The notes under the pieces are model-generated. The model searched no databases. It was not told where the DNA came from and worked only from the letters and a program-made list of their open reading frames with translations. Shown piece after piece: positions 53,528 to 63,031 of a DNA stretch of 64,000 nt. The stretch covers positions 62,001 to 126,000 of the forward strand of contig NZ_AJLN01000047.1 of assembly GCF_000317285.1 (NCBI RefSeq). Direction: 5' to 3'. Every line of letters starts with the position of its first letter. Within the stretch, counting starts at the first letter, position 1. This DNA is from Chlorogloeopsis fritschii PCC 6912 (GTDB lineage: Bacteria; Cyanobacteriota; Cyanobacteriia; Cyanobacteriales; Nostocaceae). The translations under genes were made by a program, and so were the position numbers.

Positions 53528-53583
53528 GCGGGTTTTGCTGATTATCTTTGAGTCAAAACAGATAACTTATCTTCTAAACCCGC
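53528..53583 (+). repeat. 56-bp palindromic repeat (copy G)
   Basis: One base differs from copies A and C (AACTT for AATTT). The full leader AGGGGAGGCAGCGCGTTGCC, then GCGACTGCCGTGCGGG, precedes it. Runs of CTCCTTGTCCCC follow, filling the space up to the CHASE2 kinase gene. Confidence 0.9.
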
Positions 53584-53862
53584 CCATACAGTAGTTCTCC
53601 CACTCTCCTTGTCTCCTTGTCCCCTTGTCTCCCCCTCTCCTTGTCCCTGTGTCCCCTTGTCTTCATATGGGCACTCCCTCTGCTCTAGAATTTGTCAGCT
53701 TTGCGGAATAGGGTGTAATGAGTGTGGAGTAATACAGAAGCAACTCATAACAAACCCAAAAGCTAACTTTAGCAACTAAATTGGTACATTGAGAATACTT
53801 GGGATAAATTCAACATCCCAACTCAGCAACGTCTACCAAATCCTGGCTACAGCCACAACGCC

Positions 53863-56058
53863 GTGATTAAGCGACTTTTACAACAACTCCGTCTCTCGTT
53901 GGTGAAAGATAAACTTCCTCAGGATGCTGCTGTCAAAAACTGGCTGCAAGCAATTTTTGTTACTAGTGTAGGAGTCACCATTTTAGTACTTGGAGTTCGT
54001 CATTTGAGGTGGTTGCAGCCTTGGGAGTTAAGCGCTTACGATCAGATGTTGCGGTTACGTCCTCAGGAAGCACCAGATCCCCGTATTTTACTAGTTACTG
54101 TCACTGAAGAGGATTTGGGATCGGAAGATTTTTCTTTACCAGACAATACCATCAATCAACTGTTAGCGAAGCTACAATCATACCAACCACGGCTAATTGG
54201 TTTAAGTATCGACCGTTCCAAGCAGAAAAATTTAGGATCTGGTCTTAAAAATCGGGATAACATAATCACTTACTGCACATTCAGCAGTATGGGTAGTCCG
54301 GAAATTCCACCACCACTAAATTTTCCTATAGATCGGGTAGGCTTTAGTGATGTGATTGCTGACAACGATGGCGTTATCCGTCGTAGTTTGTTATTTGCGG
54401 GTTCTAGCGATCGCAAATGTACAACTCAATTCTCATTTGCAGCTCTACTCGCAATTAAATATCTAGAAAAACAAGGTTTTGAGTACAATTTCAATAACGA
54501 AGAGCATTTTTATATAGGTAAAACTAAATTCCCACCTTTGTTAGAGAATTCAGGTGGTTATCAAAACATAGATGCAAAGGGCTATCAAATCTTACTGAAT
54601 TACCGTAATCCCTCTAATTTTGCCCGGCAAGTAACTCTCACTCAACTTTTGCAAAATCGGGTAGACTCTAGTTGGGTAAAAGACCGTCTTGTAATTATCG
54701 GTACTACTGCTCGTAGCGTTCATCCAGGCTTTTATACACCCTACAGCGCTTCACCCCAACATCCACCCAGAATGCCGGCTGTCTTTATTCATGCACAGGT
54801 GGCAAGTGAGATTATCAGTACGGTGCTAGATGGGCGTCCTCTCATTTGGTATTTATCTAACTGGATGGAAGCCGTGTGGATATGGGGCTGGGCAATAATA
54901 GGTGGCTTTTTAGCTTGGCGATTGCGATACCCCTTGCGTTTGGGTTTGGCTGGCGGAATTTCTTTGGGTGGTTTGGTGGGAGTGTGCTATTTGTTATTTC
55001 TGCAAGGGGGGTGGTTACCAATCGTACCACCTGCCTTAACTTTGCTTTTAAGTGGTGTTAGTGTTATGGCTTACACTACTTACCAAACTCAGCAACAAAC
55101 AAAGGTAATTATCCTGCAAGTTGAAAAGCAAAAAGAGGCAATTGAACAATTAAATACACTGCTTAAAGAAACTACTATAGCTATTCAAGATAAACACATT
55201 CATTCTTCCACTACACTCGACCAAACAGAAAAAGCAACTGGTGATTTTATTTTGGGCGGACGGTATCAAATTGCGAAAGTACTTGCTTCTGGTGGATTTG
55301 GCTGCACTTACATAGCAAAAGATATCCAGCGTCCGGGCAGTCCGATTTGTGTAGTAAAACAACTAATGCCAGCCCGTCGAGATACAAAATTTATGCAAGT
55401 TGCAAGGAGATTATTCGATGCAGAAGCGGACATTTTAGAAATTTTAGGTAGACATCCACAAATTCCCGAACTACTAGCATATTTTGAAGAAAATAAAGAA
55501 TTTTATTTAGTACAAGAATATATTTCTGGACATCCTCTTAGCGAAGAATTATCACCAACTCAGGATGTGAAAAATGAATCATATGTAACCGAAATGCTAA
55601 GAGGAATTTTAGAAGTTCTAACATTTGTTCACGAACATCGTGTTATTCATCGAGATATTAAACCAAGTAATATTATCAGATCTGATACAGATAATCGGCT
55701 AGTATTAATTGACTTTGGTGCAGTCAAAATGATGCAACCTCAAACTGTCGAGCAAACTGAATTAGCAACAGTCGCTATCGGTACGCGCGGTTATGCACCA
55801 CCAGAACAATTTGCCGGACATCCTCGCTTGTGTAGTGATATTTACGCCTTGGGGATGATTGCCATTCAAGCTATTACAGGTGTACCACCACATGAACTTC
55901 AACCTAATCCTGAAACTGGTACTGTAGAATGGCGTCACCAAGCACAAACTAACGAAACATTAGCAGCGATTTTAGATAAGATGGTGCGCTATCACTTTAG
56001 CGATCGCTATCAATCAGCTGCCGAAGTTCTGCAAGATTTAAACAAAATTACTGGATGA
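53863..56058 (+). CDS. CHASE2-domain Ser/Thr protein kinase
   Basis: A 731-residue receptor kinase. An N-terminal membrane helix (about 28-46) leads to a periplasmic CHASE2 sensory domain (about 50-320). Three membrane helices (about 330-415), a short coiled coil and a cytoplasmic Hanks-type kinase domain (about 465-731) follow. Kinase motifs are the glycine loop ASGGFGCTY, the VVK lysine, HRDIKPSN with catalytic Asp598, DFG in LIDFGAVK, and GYAPPEQF in the activation segment, so it looks active. The start codon is GTG. CHASE2 kinases are a typical cyanobacterial family with unknown ligands. It is monocistronic. Confidence 0.93.
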   Translation: MIKRLLQQLRLSLVKDKLPQDAAVKNWLQAIFVTSVGVTILVLGVRHLRWLQPWELSAYDQMLRLRPQEAPDPRILLVTVTEEDLGSEDFSLPDNTINQLLAKLQSYQPRLIGLSIDRSKQKNLGSGLKNRDNIITYCTFSSMGSPEIPPPLNFPIDRVGFSDVIADNDGVIRRSLLFAGSSDRKCTTQFSFAALLAIKYLEKQGFEYNFNNEEHFYIGKTKFPPLLENSGGYQNIDAKGYQILLNYRNPSNFARQVTLTQLLQNRVDSSWVKDRLVIIGTTARSVHPGFYTPYSASPQHPPRMPAVFIHAQVASEIISTVLDGRPLIWYLSNWMEAVWIWGWAIIGGFLAWRLRYPLRLGLAGGISLGGLVGVCYLLFLQGGWLPIVPPALTLLLSGVSVMAYTTYQTQQQTKVIILQVEKQKEAIEQLNTLLKETTIAIQDKHIHSSTTLDQTEKATGDFILGGRYQIAKVLASGGFGCTYIAKDIQRPGSPICVVKQLMPARRDTKFMQVARRLFDAEADILEILGRHPQIPELLAYFEENKEFYLVQEYISGHPLSEELSPTQDVKNESYVTEMLRGILEVLTFVHEHRVIHRDIKPSNIIRSDTDNRLVLIDFGAVKMMQPQTVEQTELATVAIGTRGYAPPEQFAGHPRLCSDIYALGMIAIQAITGVPPHELQPNPETGTVEWRHQAQTNETLAAILDKMVRYHFSDRYQSAAEVLQDLNKITG

Positions 56059-56637
56059 GTAGTTTCTCAATTGCCTCCTGTGCTGGCTATTGCTCCCTCA
56101 ACCTGAAGGTGATTGCATAGTTCATATTTAAAGTAATACCTGTTTTTTATCGCACTTACAACCTGCGGATATTGTCTTATCTGTAACTCATGTATTTCTG
56201 CATTCATTCCAATTAGCACTCGAATAGCCTATTAATCAATGCTTTTAACCAAAAATCTAAAATTCAAAATTGGCATCACACTTTTCCAAGGAATAAAGTT
56301 ATGAAATTTCCAACAAAGGTGTTAACCAACGTAGCTGTTTCTGAGGTCTTTTTTACAGTTGGTTTTTTTACCGCCAAAAAAATATTGGCTTCTTCTATTA
56401 CCTTTAAAGATGCAAACACCGCGATTCGTTTACTTTTGGAAACCCACAAGTTTTTCAATGTCTCCACCAGGCCCGACAGATGTGCTTTTGAGTGTGTCGG
56501 GAGGAGATCCTCGTCATCCCGGCGTGGGAACAGCAAACCGTTGGGACGGATGCTTACCCAGATGTGGGATTAGTCAGAGGGATTTGCAGGCGATCGCATC
56601 TTAAAATTAAAGCTCTACTTCAGACAGTTATATGAGT
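56059..56637. other. Intergenic region, doubtful small ORFs only
   Basis: Two overlapping frames in 56301-56604 (up to 90 codons) have no domain or ribosome site that supports them. The second contains a GC-richer stretch at 56455-56600 (starting MSPPGPTDVLLSVSGG), possibly a remnant. No hairpin terminator was found after the kinase gene. Confidence 0.4.
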
Positions 56638-57078
56638 TTAGAGTCGTAACCAGCCAGTGCCGTGCCAGATATAAATAAACAAAACTCCAGCAACTAAAGC
56701 TCCAAGATTCCATTTTATTGAACGCTTCAGTAAGCCCAAGCGTCGAGAATATCTGGCTGCCTGTGCTTGCATTATTGTTCTCTTCTCAAAGTTGGCAACA
56801 AAGTTTGAAAGCCAAGTTTTTGCTTCTTCTAATTTACGAAAATCTTTAATATCAAAAAAGCGTTCTTGAGTATCAATGAGAGTTTCTACTGCTTCTAGAT
56901 CAGCTTTAGTTTTCGCTCTAGCTAGTGTATCTTTAACCTGTTGAATCTGATTCATCTGCTCTTTTACTTGATAGCTAATCTGACTAGCATTTTGTCGGTC
57001 GATTCTAGCAGTATTTACAATTCCTAAAGGAATAAGTAATAAAAATAATATTCCGTAGCAGAAATATATAAATAGCAA
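56638..57078 (-). CDS. HpsJ-like membrane protein, probably 5'-frameshifted
   Basis: Membrane protein whose core resembles the HpsJ family (hormogonium polysaccharide-related): LFLLLIPLGIVNTARIDRQN, a coiled stretch with QIQQVKDTLARAKTKADLEA, and the closing LLKRSIKWNLGALVAGVLFI and YIWHGTGW. It is 146 residues from the listed start and lacks an N-terminal membrane part. The missing part may be just upstream in another frame. An ATG at 57157 with GGAG eight bases before it encodes MKETALTLARLL and a hydrophobic stretch up to about 57045, where the frames would join by a single-base shift. It is therefore either a genuine frameshift or a sequence error. Confidence 0.6.
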   Translation of the reverse strand: MLFIYFCYGILFLLLIPLGIVNTARIDRQNASQISYQVKEQMNQIQQVKDTLARAKTKADLEAVETLIDTQERFFDIKDFRKLEEAKTWLSNFVANFEKRTIMQAQAARYSRRLGLLKRSIKWNLGALVAGVLFIYIWHGTGWLRL

Positions 57079-57371
57079 TTAATACTGTCACTATACCGAA
57101 TAGCCAAAATTTAGAGTGTTTTAAAAGTCTAGCCAAAGTAAGAGCAGTTTCTTTCATAGCACTCCATTTATCTACTCTAACTCATGCAGTTATAAAATCT
57201 TTAAGTTCCAGTGTTATTGACACTCATGTAAATTCTTTGGATAAACTATTAATTCATGTGTGTAAATTTAGCCTAATTTTAAACTCAATAAATAAGAGTG
57301 AAATAAGAATAAAGTAAGATAAGTTAAGTGAATTATTCCTGCTCTAGCAAATAAAGCAATTTCTATAAGCA

Positions 57372-58334
57372 ATGACTAAATATTTAATTAATCGTCTACT
57401 AATTTCTATTCCGACGTTATTTGCCATTAGTATAATAATTTTCGCTATCCTGGCATTGGCACCAGGCGATCCCATGGGAGAGTTTGCATTGAATCCCTCT
57501 CTGACAGCCGAAGTTCGCGAAAACGTCAGAAGATCCTTAGGTTTAGATCAGCCGATCTACATCCGTTACATCAAATGGTTTGTAGCTTTTATGACTGGAG
57601 ATATGGGCTATTCTTTTACTAGCCGTAGTCCAGTTGGTGCACTGATTCTCCAACGTTTGCCGACAACATTGTGGGTGGTAGGCTCTGCTTACATTCTGGG
57701 TACAATTTTGGCTGTTCCTTTGGGAGTAATCTCGGCTCTCAAACGCCATTCTGTTTTTGATGTAATTTTAACTACTCTAGTTTTTTTTGGGTTTTCGCTA
57801 CCGACATTTTTTACGGGCTTGCTGTTTATTATTATTTTTAGCGTCCAATTAAAATGGTTGCCTTTTATCTACAACAGTACTTTACAAGTGACAGATTGGC
57901 AGAGCTTTACCGCTCAAATTCAACAGTCGATTATGCCTGTATGCGTGTTAGCACTATGGCAAGCAGCAATGCTAATGCGCTTTGTCCGTTCTGAGGTGCT
58001 AGAAAATCTTCATCAAGATTACGTGCGTACAGCTTATGCTAAGGGATTGCCTACATTTGCAGTGATTTATCGCCACGTCTTGCGAAATGCTCTCATCCCT
58101 GTAGTCACACTAGTCGCATTGGATATTCCTAATATTTTTACAGGAGCTTTAGTTACAGAACAAGTTTTTCGCGTTCCTGGTATTGGTGCATTACTAATTG
58201 ACTCTATTTATCGCAACGATACACCAGTTGTTATGGCAATTACTTTTATATATGCAATTTTGATTGTTGTTTTTAATCTAATTGCAGATATTCTCTATGG
58301 TTTACTAGATCCGCGTGTCAAATATACGAAGTAG
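57372..58334 (+). CDS. Peptide/nickel-type ABC permease (DppB-like)
   Basis: Inner-membrane permease with six helices, typical of oligopeptide/nickel importers. The N-terminal KYLINRLLISIPTLFAISII and LALAPGDPM are DppB features. The cytoplasmic EAA loop (YVRTAYAKGLPTFAVIYRHV) contacts the ATPase. The length of 320 is normal. It is followed after 14 bases by the DppC-like gene, an operon. No ATP-binding subunit is present in the window. Confidence 0.9.
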   Translation: MTKYLINRLLISIPTLFAISIIIFAILALAPGDPMGEFALNPSLTAEVRENVRRSLGLDQPIYIRYIKWFVAFMTGDMGYSFTSRSPVGALILQRLPTTLWVVGSAYILGTILAVPLGVISALKRHSVFDVILTTLVFFGFSLPTFFTGLLFIIIFSVQLKWLPFIYNSTLQVTDWQSFTAQIQQSIMPVCVLALWQAAMLMRFVRSEVLENLHQDYVRTAYAKGLPTFAVIYRHVLRNALIPVVTLVALDIPNIFTGALVTEQVFRVPGIGALLIDSIYRNDTPVVMAITFIYAILIVVFNLIADILYGLLDPRVKYTK

Positions 58335-58348
58335 TTGGAAAAATAGTT

Positions 58349-59293
58349 ATGTTTAAGCGATCGCCCGATCCAATCCCGGAAGTCGGAATTTCTCCTGTAA
58401 CAGCAGATATTACTCCTATACAAGGAACACCCAAACAAGATGCATGGCGCAAATTCAGGCGCAATCGTGCAGCGATGCTGGCTACTGTTGTACTGCTAAT
58501 TATCGTTTTGAGTGTCCTATTTGGCCCCTTAATATACACAACTCCCATTAATAAAGTAGACTTCTCCCAAGCTACCCTTCCCCCCAGTTGGGAACATCCC
58601 TTTGGTACAAATGACCTCGGTCAAGATATATTAGCTAGAGTTTTGTATGGGGGACGAATATCAATTGCCGTTGGCATTTTTTCAATGTTGGTTGCCATAT
58701 TTCTGGGTACACTCGTGGGTGCAATTTCCGGTTTTTTTGGCGGTTGGCTCGATATGATTTTAATGCGCTGCACCGACTTGTGCCTGGCTTTACCGCGATT
58801 GCCACTTTTATTATTGGTAATATTTCTGTTTCGTGATGCGATTAGGGCGATCGCCGGGCCGGAGTTGGGTATATTTGTGTTGGTAGTCCTGGTGATCGGT
58901 GGACTCAATTGGATGTCTGTAGCAAGATTAGTACGAGCTGGCTTTTTGACAGTACGGGAAATGGAATTTGTCACAGCAGCTCGTGCCCTTGGCGCTACTC
59001 CCTGGCGGCTGATTTGGATGCACATTCTTCCCAATGTCATCAGTCCAGTATTGGTTGCTGCTACGCTGGCAGTAAGTACAGCAATTATTACCGAATCCAC
59101 CCTCAGCTTTTTTGGTTTGGGTTTTCCGCCAGACGTGCCAACCTGGGGAAGGATGCTTTATGAAGCACAAAACTTTTTGGAATTTGCTCCCTATATGGTG
59201 ATTTTTCCGGGGATGGCAATATTTCTCACAGTCCTAAGTATTAACTATATAGGTGATGGTTTAAGAGATGCTTTCGATCCCAGATTGTCCTAA
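58349..59293 (+). CDS. Peptide/nickel-type ABC permease (DppC-like)
   Basis: Second permease of the same importer. An N-terminal extension (about 1-45) precedes six helices. The DppC hallmarks are HPFGTNDLGQDILARVLYGG, the EAA loop TVREMEFVTAARALGATPWR and the C-terminal GDGLRDAFDPRL. It follows the DppB-like gene by 14 bases and converges on the solute-binding protein gene. The substrate is unknown. Confidence 0.9.
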   Translation: MFKRSPDPIPEVGISPVTADITPIQGTPKQDAWRKFRRNRAAMLATVVLLIIVLSVLFGPLIYTTPINKVDFSQATLPPSWEHPFGTNDLGQDILARVLYGGRISIAVGIFSMLVAIFLGTLVGAISGFFGGWLDMILMRCTDLCLALPRLPLLLLVIFLFRDAIRAIAGPELGIFVLVVLVIGGLNWMSVARLVRAGFLTVREMEFVTAARALGATPWRLIWMHILPNVISPVLVAATLAVSTAIITESTLSFFGLGFPPDVPTWGRMLYEAQNFLEFAPYMVIFPGMAIFLTVLSINYIGDGLRDAFDPRLS

Positions 59294-59544
59294 ATCACTG
59301 TTTTAATTTAAGTAGCCTTACTGAACTGCGTATACTAATTTCCCTGGAATATGTACTTAATATTAAAAAACTAACCACAAAGAACACAAAGAACACAAAG
59401 GAAGAAATTGATACTCATTAAGTGAAAGCTTATAGAGAATTGGTAGTACAACAGGGTACAGGGAACAGGACAATTAAACTTATCTGTCTCCTGTCTCCTA
59501 TCCCCTATTACCTAATCTTCCTTCTGCCATCTGCCTTCTTGCAC

Positions 59545-61281
59545 TTACTTTCGTCTCCAATCTTTAATATTCCAAGTATCGGCATCCCACGGAGTTGTAT
59601 CTACACCAACAAGTCTATTGTTGACTCCAACAACGTTAGCTCGAACTATTAAGGGAATAACCGCCCCATCTTTAATTAACAGATCGTTCATCTGAATAAA
59701 TAGCTGCCGACGCTTTTGGGGATTTAACTCAGTTGCAGACTGTTTCCAAAGGGCATCATATTGAGGATTGCAGTAACGTGAAGTATTTTGCCGAGACCAA
59801 TTATTCTTTTTCTGAGGAATTTCATCACAAGTCCAACTCTTCATGTAGGCGCCTGGATCTGGGCTGTTATTACCTGTAGTAAACATTTGCATATCAGCGT
59901 AGAAGTGAAGAGTGGTATCTGGATTAGCAGGATCGGCTGAAAAGAAAATACTCGGATCAATACTTTTGAGTTCTACCCTGACGCCAAGAGATGTTAATGC
60001 TTGTTTAACAATTTCTTGAGTTTTCTGACGCAGTGGGTTAACTGATGTTTGGAAAAGAACACTCATCTCCTTGCCATTTTTATCTCGGATGCCGTTACCA
60101 TTTGTATCTTTCCATCCAGCCTCATCCAGTAAGGCAGCAGCTTTTTGCAAGTTAAATTCGTATTTAGTATTAGGTGAATTATAAATATCAGGTGCGACTA
60201 AGAGATTTACAGCCGGGCGTCCGATCGCACCATATAATTGTTTGGCAATGGTGTCGCGATCGATAGCATAGCTAAAAGCCTGACGAACTTTGCGATCGCT
60301 AAAAAAGGGATGGCGATATTTGAGACTTGAGCGTTCACCCTCCTGCGTTGCCTGGTTGGGATCTGTCTGATTAATCAACATCCGCTCTACTTCAGCACCA
60401 AAGCTAGTTTGTAGTTTACCTTGACCTGCGGTTTCCAGTTGCTTGAGGATTGGGGCTTCTACCTGGAGATTCCAAGCGAAATCTGCGTTTTGTGTCTGCA
60501 GCACTGCTCTAGCAGCCGAAGTTGCATCACCACCACCCTTGAGTTCTACTCGTTTAAATAAAGGCTGACTGGCTTCGCGAAATACAGGATTAGGCTCATA
60601 GATGATAATATCACCGGGCTTGAATTGTACTACTCGGTAAGGGCCAGTGCCGACAGGAAGTAAATTACCTGGAGCCTCCCTAGCGTTAGAGCCGTTATAT
60701 TTCTCAAAAATATGGCGAGGCAAGATCATCCCGTTTTCGCCAACAAAAGGTAACGACCAAGCTGGATTGATATTCTTAAAATTGATTTTGACGGTATAAT
60801 CGTCAACAGCTTCAACGTTTTTAACAGCTTCATAATAGGCAGTACTAGTGGCACCTACAGCTGGGTTAGAAAGAAACTTATAAGTGAAAACCACATCTTG
60901 TGCTGTAAAAGATTGACCATCAGACCACTTAATTCCCTGCTTGAGCTTCCAAGTGACTGAGGTGCCATCTTTCGCTATTCCACCATTCTCAACGGTAGGA
61001 ATTTCCGCAGCGAGAAAAAGGATTAATTTACCGTCTTTATTGTAAGTGGCAAGGGGTTCGTAAGTAACTCGACTGCCCTCAAAATCTTTATTACCTTGGG
61101 CTAGATGGGGATTGAGGATAGTTGGCGCTTGCCAGTAGAGAAGTCGTAAAGTATTGCTATTGCCCCCAACAGAAGTAGACTCTTGGGCGGTGGGAGAAGA
61201 ACAGGCAGACAAGAAGGATACACATATGCATGACAAGGCAATAATCTGAGCTTTGCTTAATTTTTTGAAGTTAAACATCAT
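59545..61281 (-). CDS. Peptide/nickel-type solute-binding lipoprotein
   Basis: Periplasmic lipoprotein of the SBP_bac_5 family (DppA/OppA type), 578 residues. Signal and lipobox: ALSCICVSFLSACSS. Domain features are TLRLLYWQAPTILNPHLAQG at the start, VTWKLKQGIKWSDGQSFTAQ, DRKVRQAFSYAIDRDTIAKQ and a C-terminal RRQLFIQMNDLL. It lies on the strand opposite to the two permeases, and the ROK kinase is 35 bases upstream in the same direction, suggesting co-transcription of binding protein and sugar kinase. Confidence 0.9.
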   Translation of the reverse strand: MMFNFKKLSKAQIIALSCICVSFLSACSSPTAQESTSVGGNSNTLRLLYWQAPTILNPHLAQGNKDFEGSRVTYEPLATYNKDGKLILFLAAEIPTVENGGIAKDGTSVTWKLKQGIKWSDGQSFTAQDVVFTYKFLSNPAVGATSTAYYEAVKNVEAVDDYTVKINFKNINPAWSLPFVGENGMILPRHIFEKYNGSNAREAPGNLLPVGTGPYRVVQFKPGDIIIYEPNPVFREASQPLFKRVELKGGGDATSAARAVLQTQNADFAWNLQVEAPILKQLETAGQGKLQTSFGAEVERMLINQTDPNQATQEGERSSLKYRHPFFSDRKVRQAFSYAIDRDTIAKQLYGAIGRPAVNLLVAPDIYNSPNTKYEFNLQKAAALLDEAGWKDTNGNGIRDKNGKEMSVLFQTSVNPLRQKTQEIVKQALTSLGVRVELKSIDPSIFFSADPANPDTTLHFYADMQMFTTGNNSPDPGAYMKSWTCDEIPQKKNNWSRQNTSRYCNPQYDALWKQSATELNPQKRRQLFIQMNDLLIKDGAVIPLIVRANVVGVNNRLVGVDTTPWDADTWNIKDWRRK

Positions 61282-61316
61282 AAATGTAAAAATTTCTACC
61301 CACCCTTAACTGTGGG

Positions 61317-62285
61317 CTATAAATTGACTTTTTGCCATGCCAACTTTGCCGCACCCAACATCCCGGCAGAATTGCCTAATTCCGCTGCCAACAGTTGTAT
61401 TCCCACGCGAGATGTTCTCAACACTCGCTTTTCAATTTCTCTTTTGGCTGCTGGTAAGAAAAACTCAGCACTAGCGCTGACACCACCACCAATTACGATC
61501 GCTTCTGGTGTCAGTACGTAAATTAAACTAGTTAACCCGATACCCAAATCTCTACCGTACTCCTGCCAAAAAGCCAAAGCTTGAGGATCTCCCGCTTTTG
61601 CCAAACTGCCCAACTCTGCTGGATCTTTGCCAGTGCGGCGACGAATTGCCGTAATTGAGACATATTGCTCCAGAGAGCCTTGGTTACCACTATTACACGC
61701 CGGGCCATCTGGATTAAACGTAATTAAACCCAATTCCCCAGCTGCTCCATAATGCCCTACAAACAATTTCCCATTTAGAATAATTGCACCACCAACACCA
61801 GTCCCCAAAGTTAGTAAAATCAGATTTTGAAAGTAGCGCCCGGCTCCTAACCAAGCTTCTCCCCAGCCCGCACAATTAGCATCATTAGCCACAACCGTTG
61901 GTTTGCCAGTTTTTGCTTCCAGAGCGTCAGCAAGGGGAACATCGCACCATCCTGGCAGGTTAATAGCGAGTTTAGCAATTCTTCCGGCTGCATCTGGAGG
62001 CCCAGGAGTACCAACACCAATGGCTATAGTTTGATTTTCCGGATCGAGTAGGGCGATCGCATCCACCATTGCCGCTATTACTGCCTCTGGGGTTGCAGGT
62101 TGGGGAGTCGCTACAGTTAAAGACTTGCGGCAAGTACCATCAGCTGTGAAACGCCCCAGCTTAATTGCTGTTCCCCCCAAGTCAATACCAATTACTTCTG
62201 GTGTCACCACAATACCCTTTCTGCCGACTGAGCCTAATGTGCGCCTAACGTTGCACATTTTTTCGTTATGAACGTCATGAGTCAT
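61317..62285 (-). CDS. ROK-family sugar kinase
   Basis: ROK kinase, distinct from the one at 28.0 kb. The phosphate motif is EVIGIDLGGTAIKLGRF, GVGTPGPPD follows, the catalytic Asp is in VVANDANCAGWGE, and GTGVGGAII and the GAAGELGLI...GNQGSLEQYVS zinc region follow. The last ligand segment has one fewer cysteine than usual: Cys is seen in GPACNSGN, and Asn/Gln occupy the next positions. The assigned ATG gives a 26-residue unconserved leader; a GTG at 62207 would start the protein at MTPEVIGID and is likely. It lies upstream of the binding protein, in a probable operon. Confidence 0.86.
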   Translation of the reverse strand: MTHDVHNEKMCNVRRTLGSVGRKGIVVTPEVIGIDLGGTAIKLGRFTADGTCRKSLTVATPQPATPEAVIAAMVDAIALLDPENQTIAIGVGTPGPPDAAGRIAKLAINLPGWCDVPLADALEAKTGKPTVVANDANCAGWGEAWLGAGRYFQNLILLTLGTGVGGAIILNGKLFVGHYGAAGELGLITFNPDGPACNSGNQGSLEQYVSITAIRRRTGKDPAELGSLAKAGDPQALAFWQEYGRDLGIGLTSLIYVLTPEAIVIGGGVSASAEFFLPAAKREIEKRVLRTSRVGIQLLAAELGNSAGMLGAAKLAWQKVNL

Positions 62286-62358
62286 TTATCCTTTGTGTTA
62301 CAAATGACTAATGACAACCCTCACGAGTAAATGTGTAAATTGCATACGTAACAGCTTA

Positions 62359-62556
62359 TTACCTGTGGTTAGTTTTTTTCTGGCTGATTTTACTTGGCTC
62401 AACTGTAACTTGACTGACATAAGTCATTGAAGATGAATGTAAATTGGCTTGTGCCTGCCAAGATGGGAGGGGCGTACCACGTAAAATGCCAGCAAGGGCA
62501 ACAGAGAGCATAAAGCCACCAGCAGCAGCCGCAACTAAAGAAAGATTATCTTTCAC
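62359..62556 (-). CDS. Small membrane-anchored hypothetical protein
   Basis: A 65-residue protein. An N-terminal hydrophobic segment (LSLVAAAAGGFMLSVALAGI) anchors a hydrophilic tail (LPSWQAQANLHSS, ending TNHR). The start is a GTG with GAGAGAATC just before. Proteins of this kind occur as unnamed small membrane proteins in cyanobacteria. It lies 73 bases upstream of the ROK kinase on the same strand, so it may be the first gene of that unit. Confidence 0.5.
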   Translation of the reverse strand: MKDNLSLVAAAAGGFMLSVALAGILRGTPLPSWQAQANLHSSSMTYVSQVTVEPSKISQKKTNHR

Positions 62557-62707
62557 ACGATTCTCTCAGGTGAATTACAACAAATAATAGACTAGCAAAT
62601 CAAATTATCAAATGAGGGTAGTTAGTAGACTGTAAATACGCACTCCCTGAAGCACCTCAAAATAACAGCATAATAAAATCACACAACTATATACTTCTTA
62701 TTGAAAA

Positions 62708-63031
62708 ATGACACAGCTATCTCACCCTCATCGCACCCGCATCTTACCGCCATCTCCAATAACAGTTTCTGAAAAGAACCGCCGTCAGGAAAAGCAAAAT
62801 GCTCTTGCTATGCGGTGTCGTGTTGTTTTCGAGCGCTTGCGCCCACAACTTATAGATACTCATTACAACTGTTATATAGCCATCGATCCAGAGAGCGAAA
62901 ACTATTTTATTGATCCAACACTAAAGGGAATAACGCAAAAAATCCGTGATGCCTATGGTAACCCTGATCGGGTTAAACTCACCATCTTTCGACTCAACGA
63001 CACAGGAACCTGCGGTAGGTTATGGGTTTAG
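62708..63031 (+). CDS. Hypothetical protein, partner of a retropepsin-like gene
   Basis: A 107-residue hydrophilic protein (blocks RCRVVFERLRPQLIDTHYNC, KIRDAYGNPDRVKLTIFRLN and the closing DTGTCGR). In cyanobacteria such proteins commonly precede a small retropepsin-like protease gene. Here the following frame starts at an ATG inside the last codons (ten-base overlap), the usual coupled arrangement. The function is unknown; a toxin-antitoxin-like pair is one hypothesis. Confidence 0.6.
   Translation: MTQLSHPHRTRILPPSPITVSEKNRRQEKQNALAMRCRVVFERLRPQLIDTHYNCYIAIDPESENYFIDPTLKGITQKIRDAYGNPDRVKLTIFRLNDTGTCGRLWV

Noticed and set aside
56301-56604. Frames of 90 and 81 codons after the CHASE2 kinase
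   Set aside because: They overlap each other and have no ribosome site or family match. At most a GC-rich remnant.
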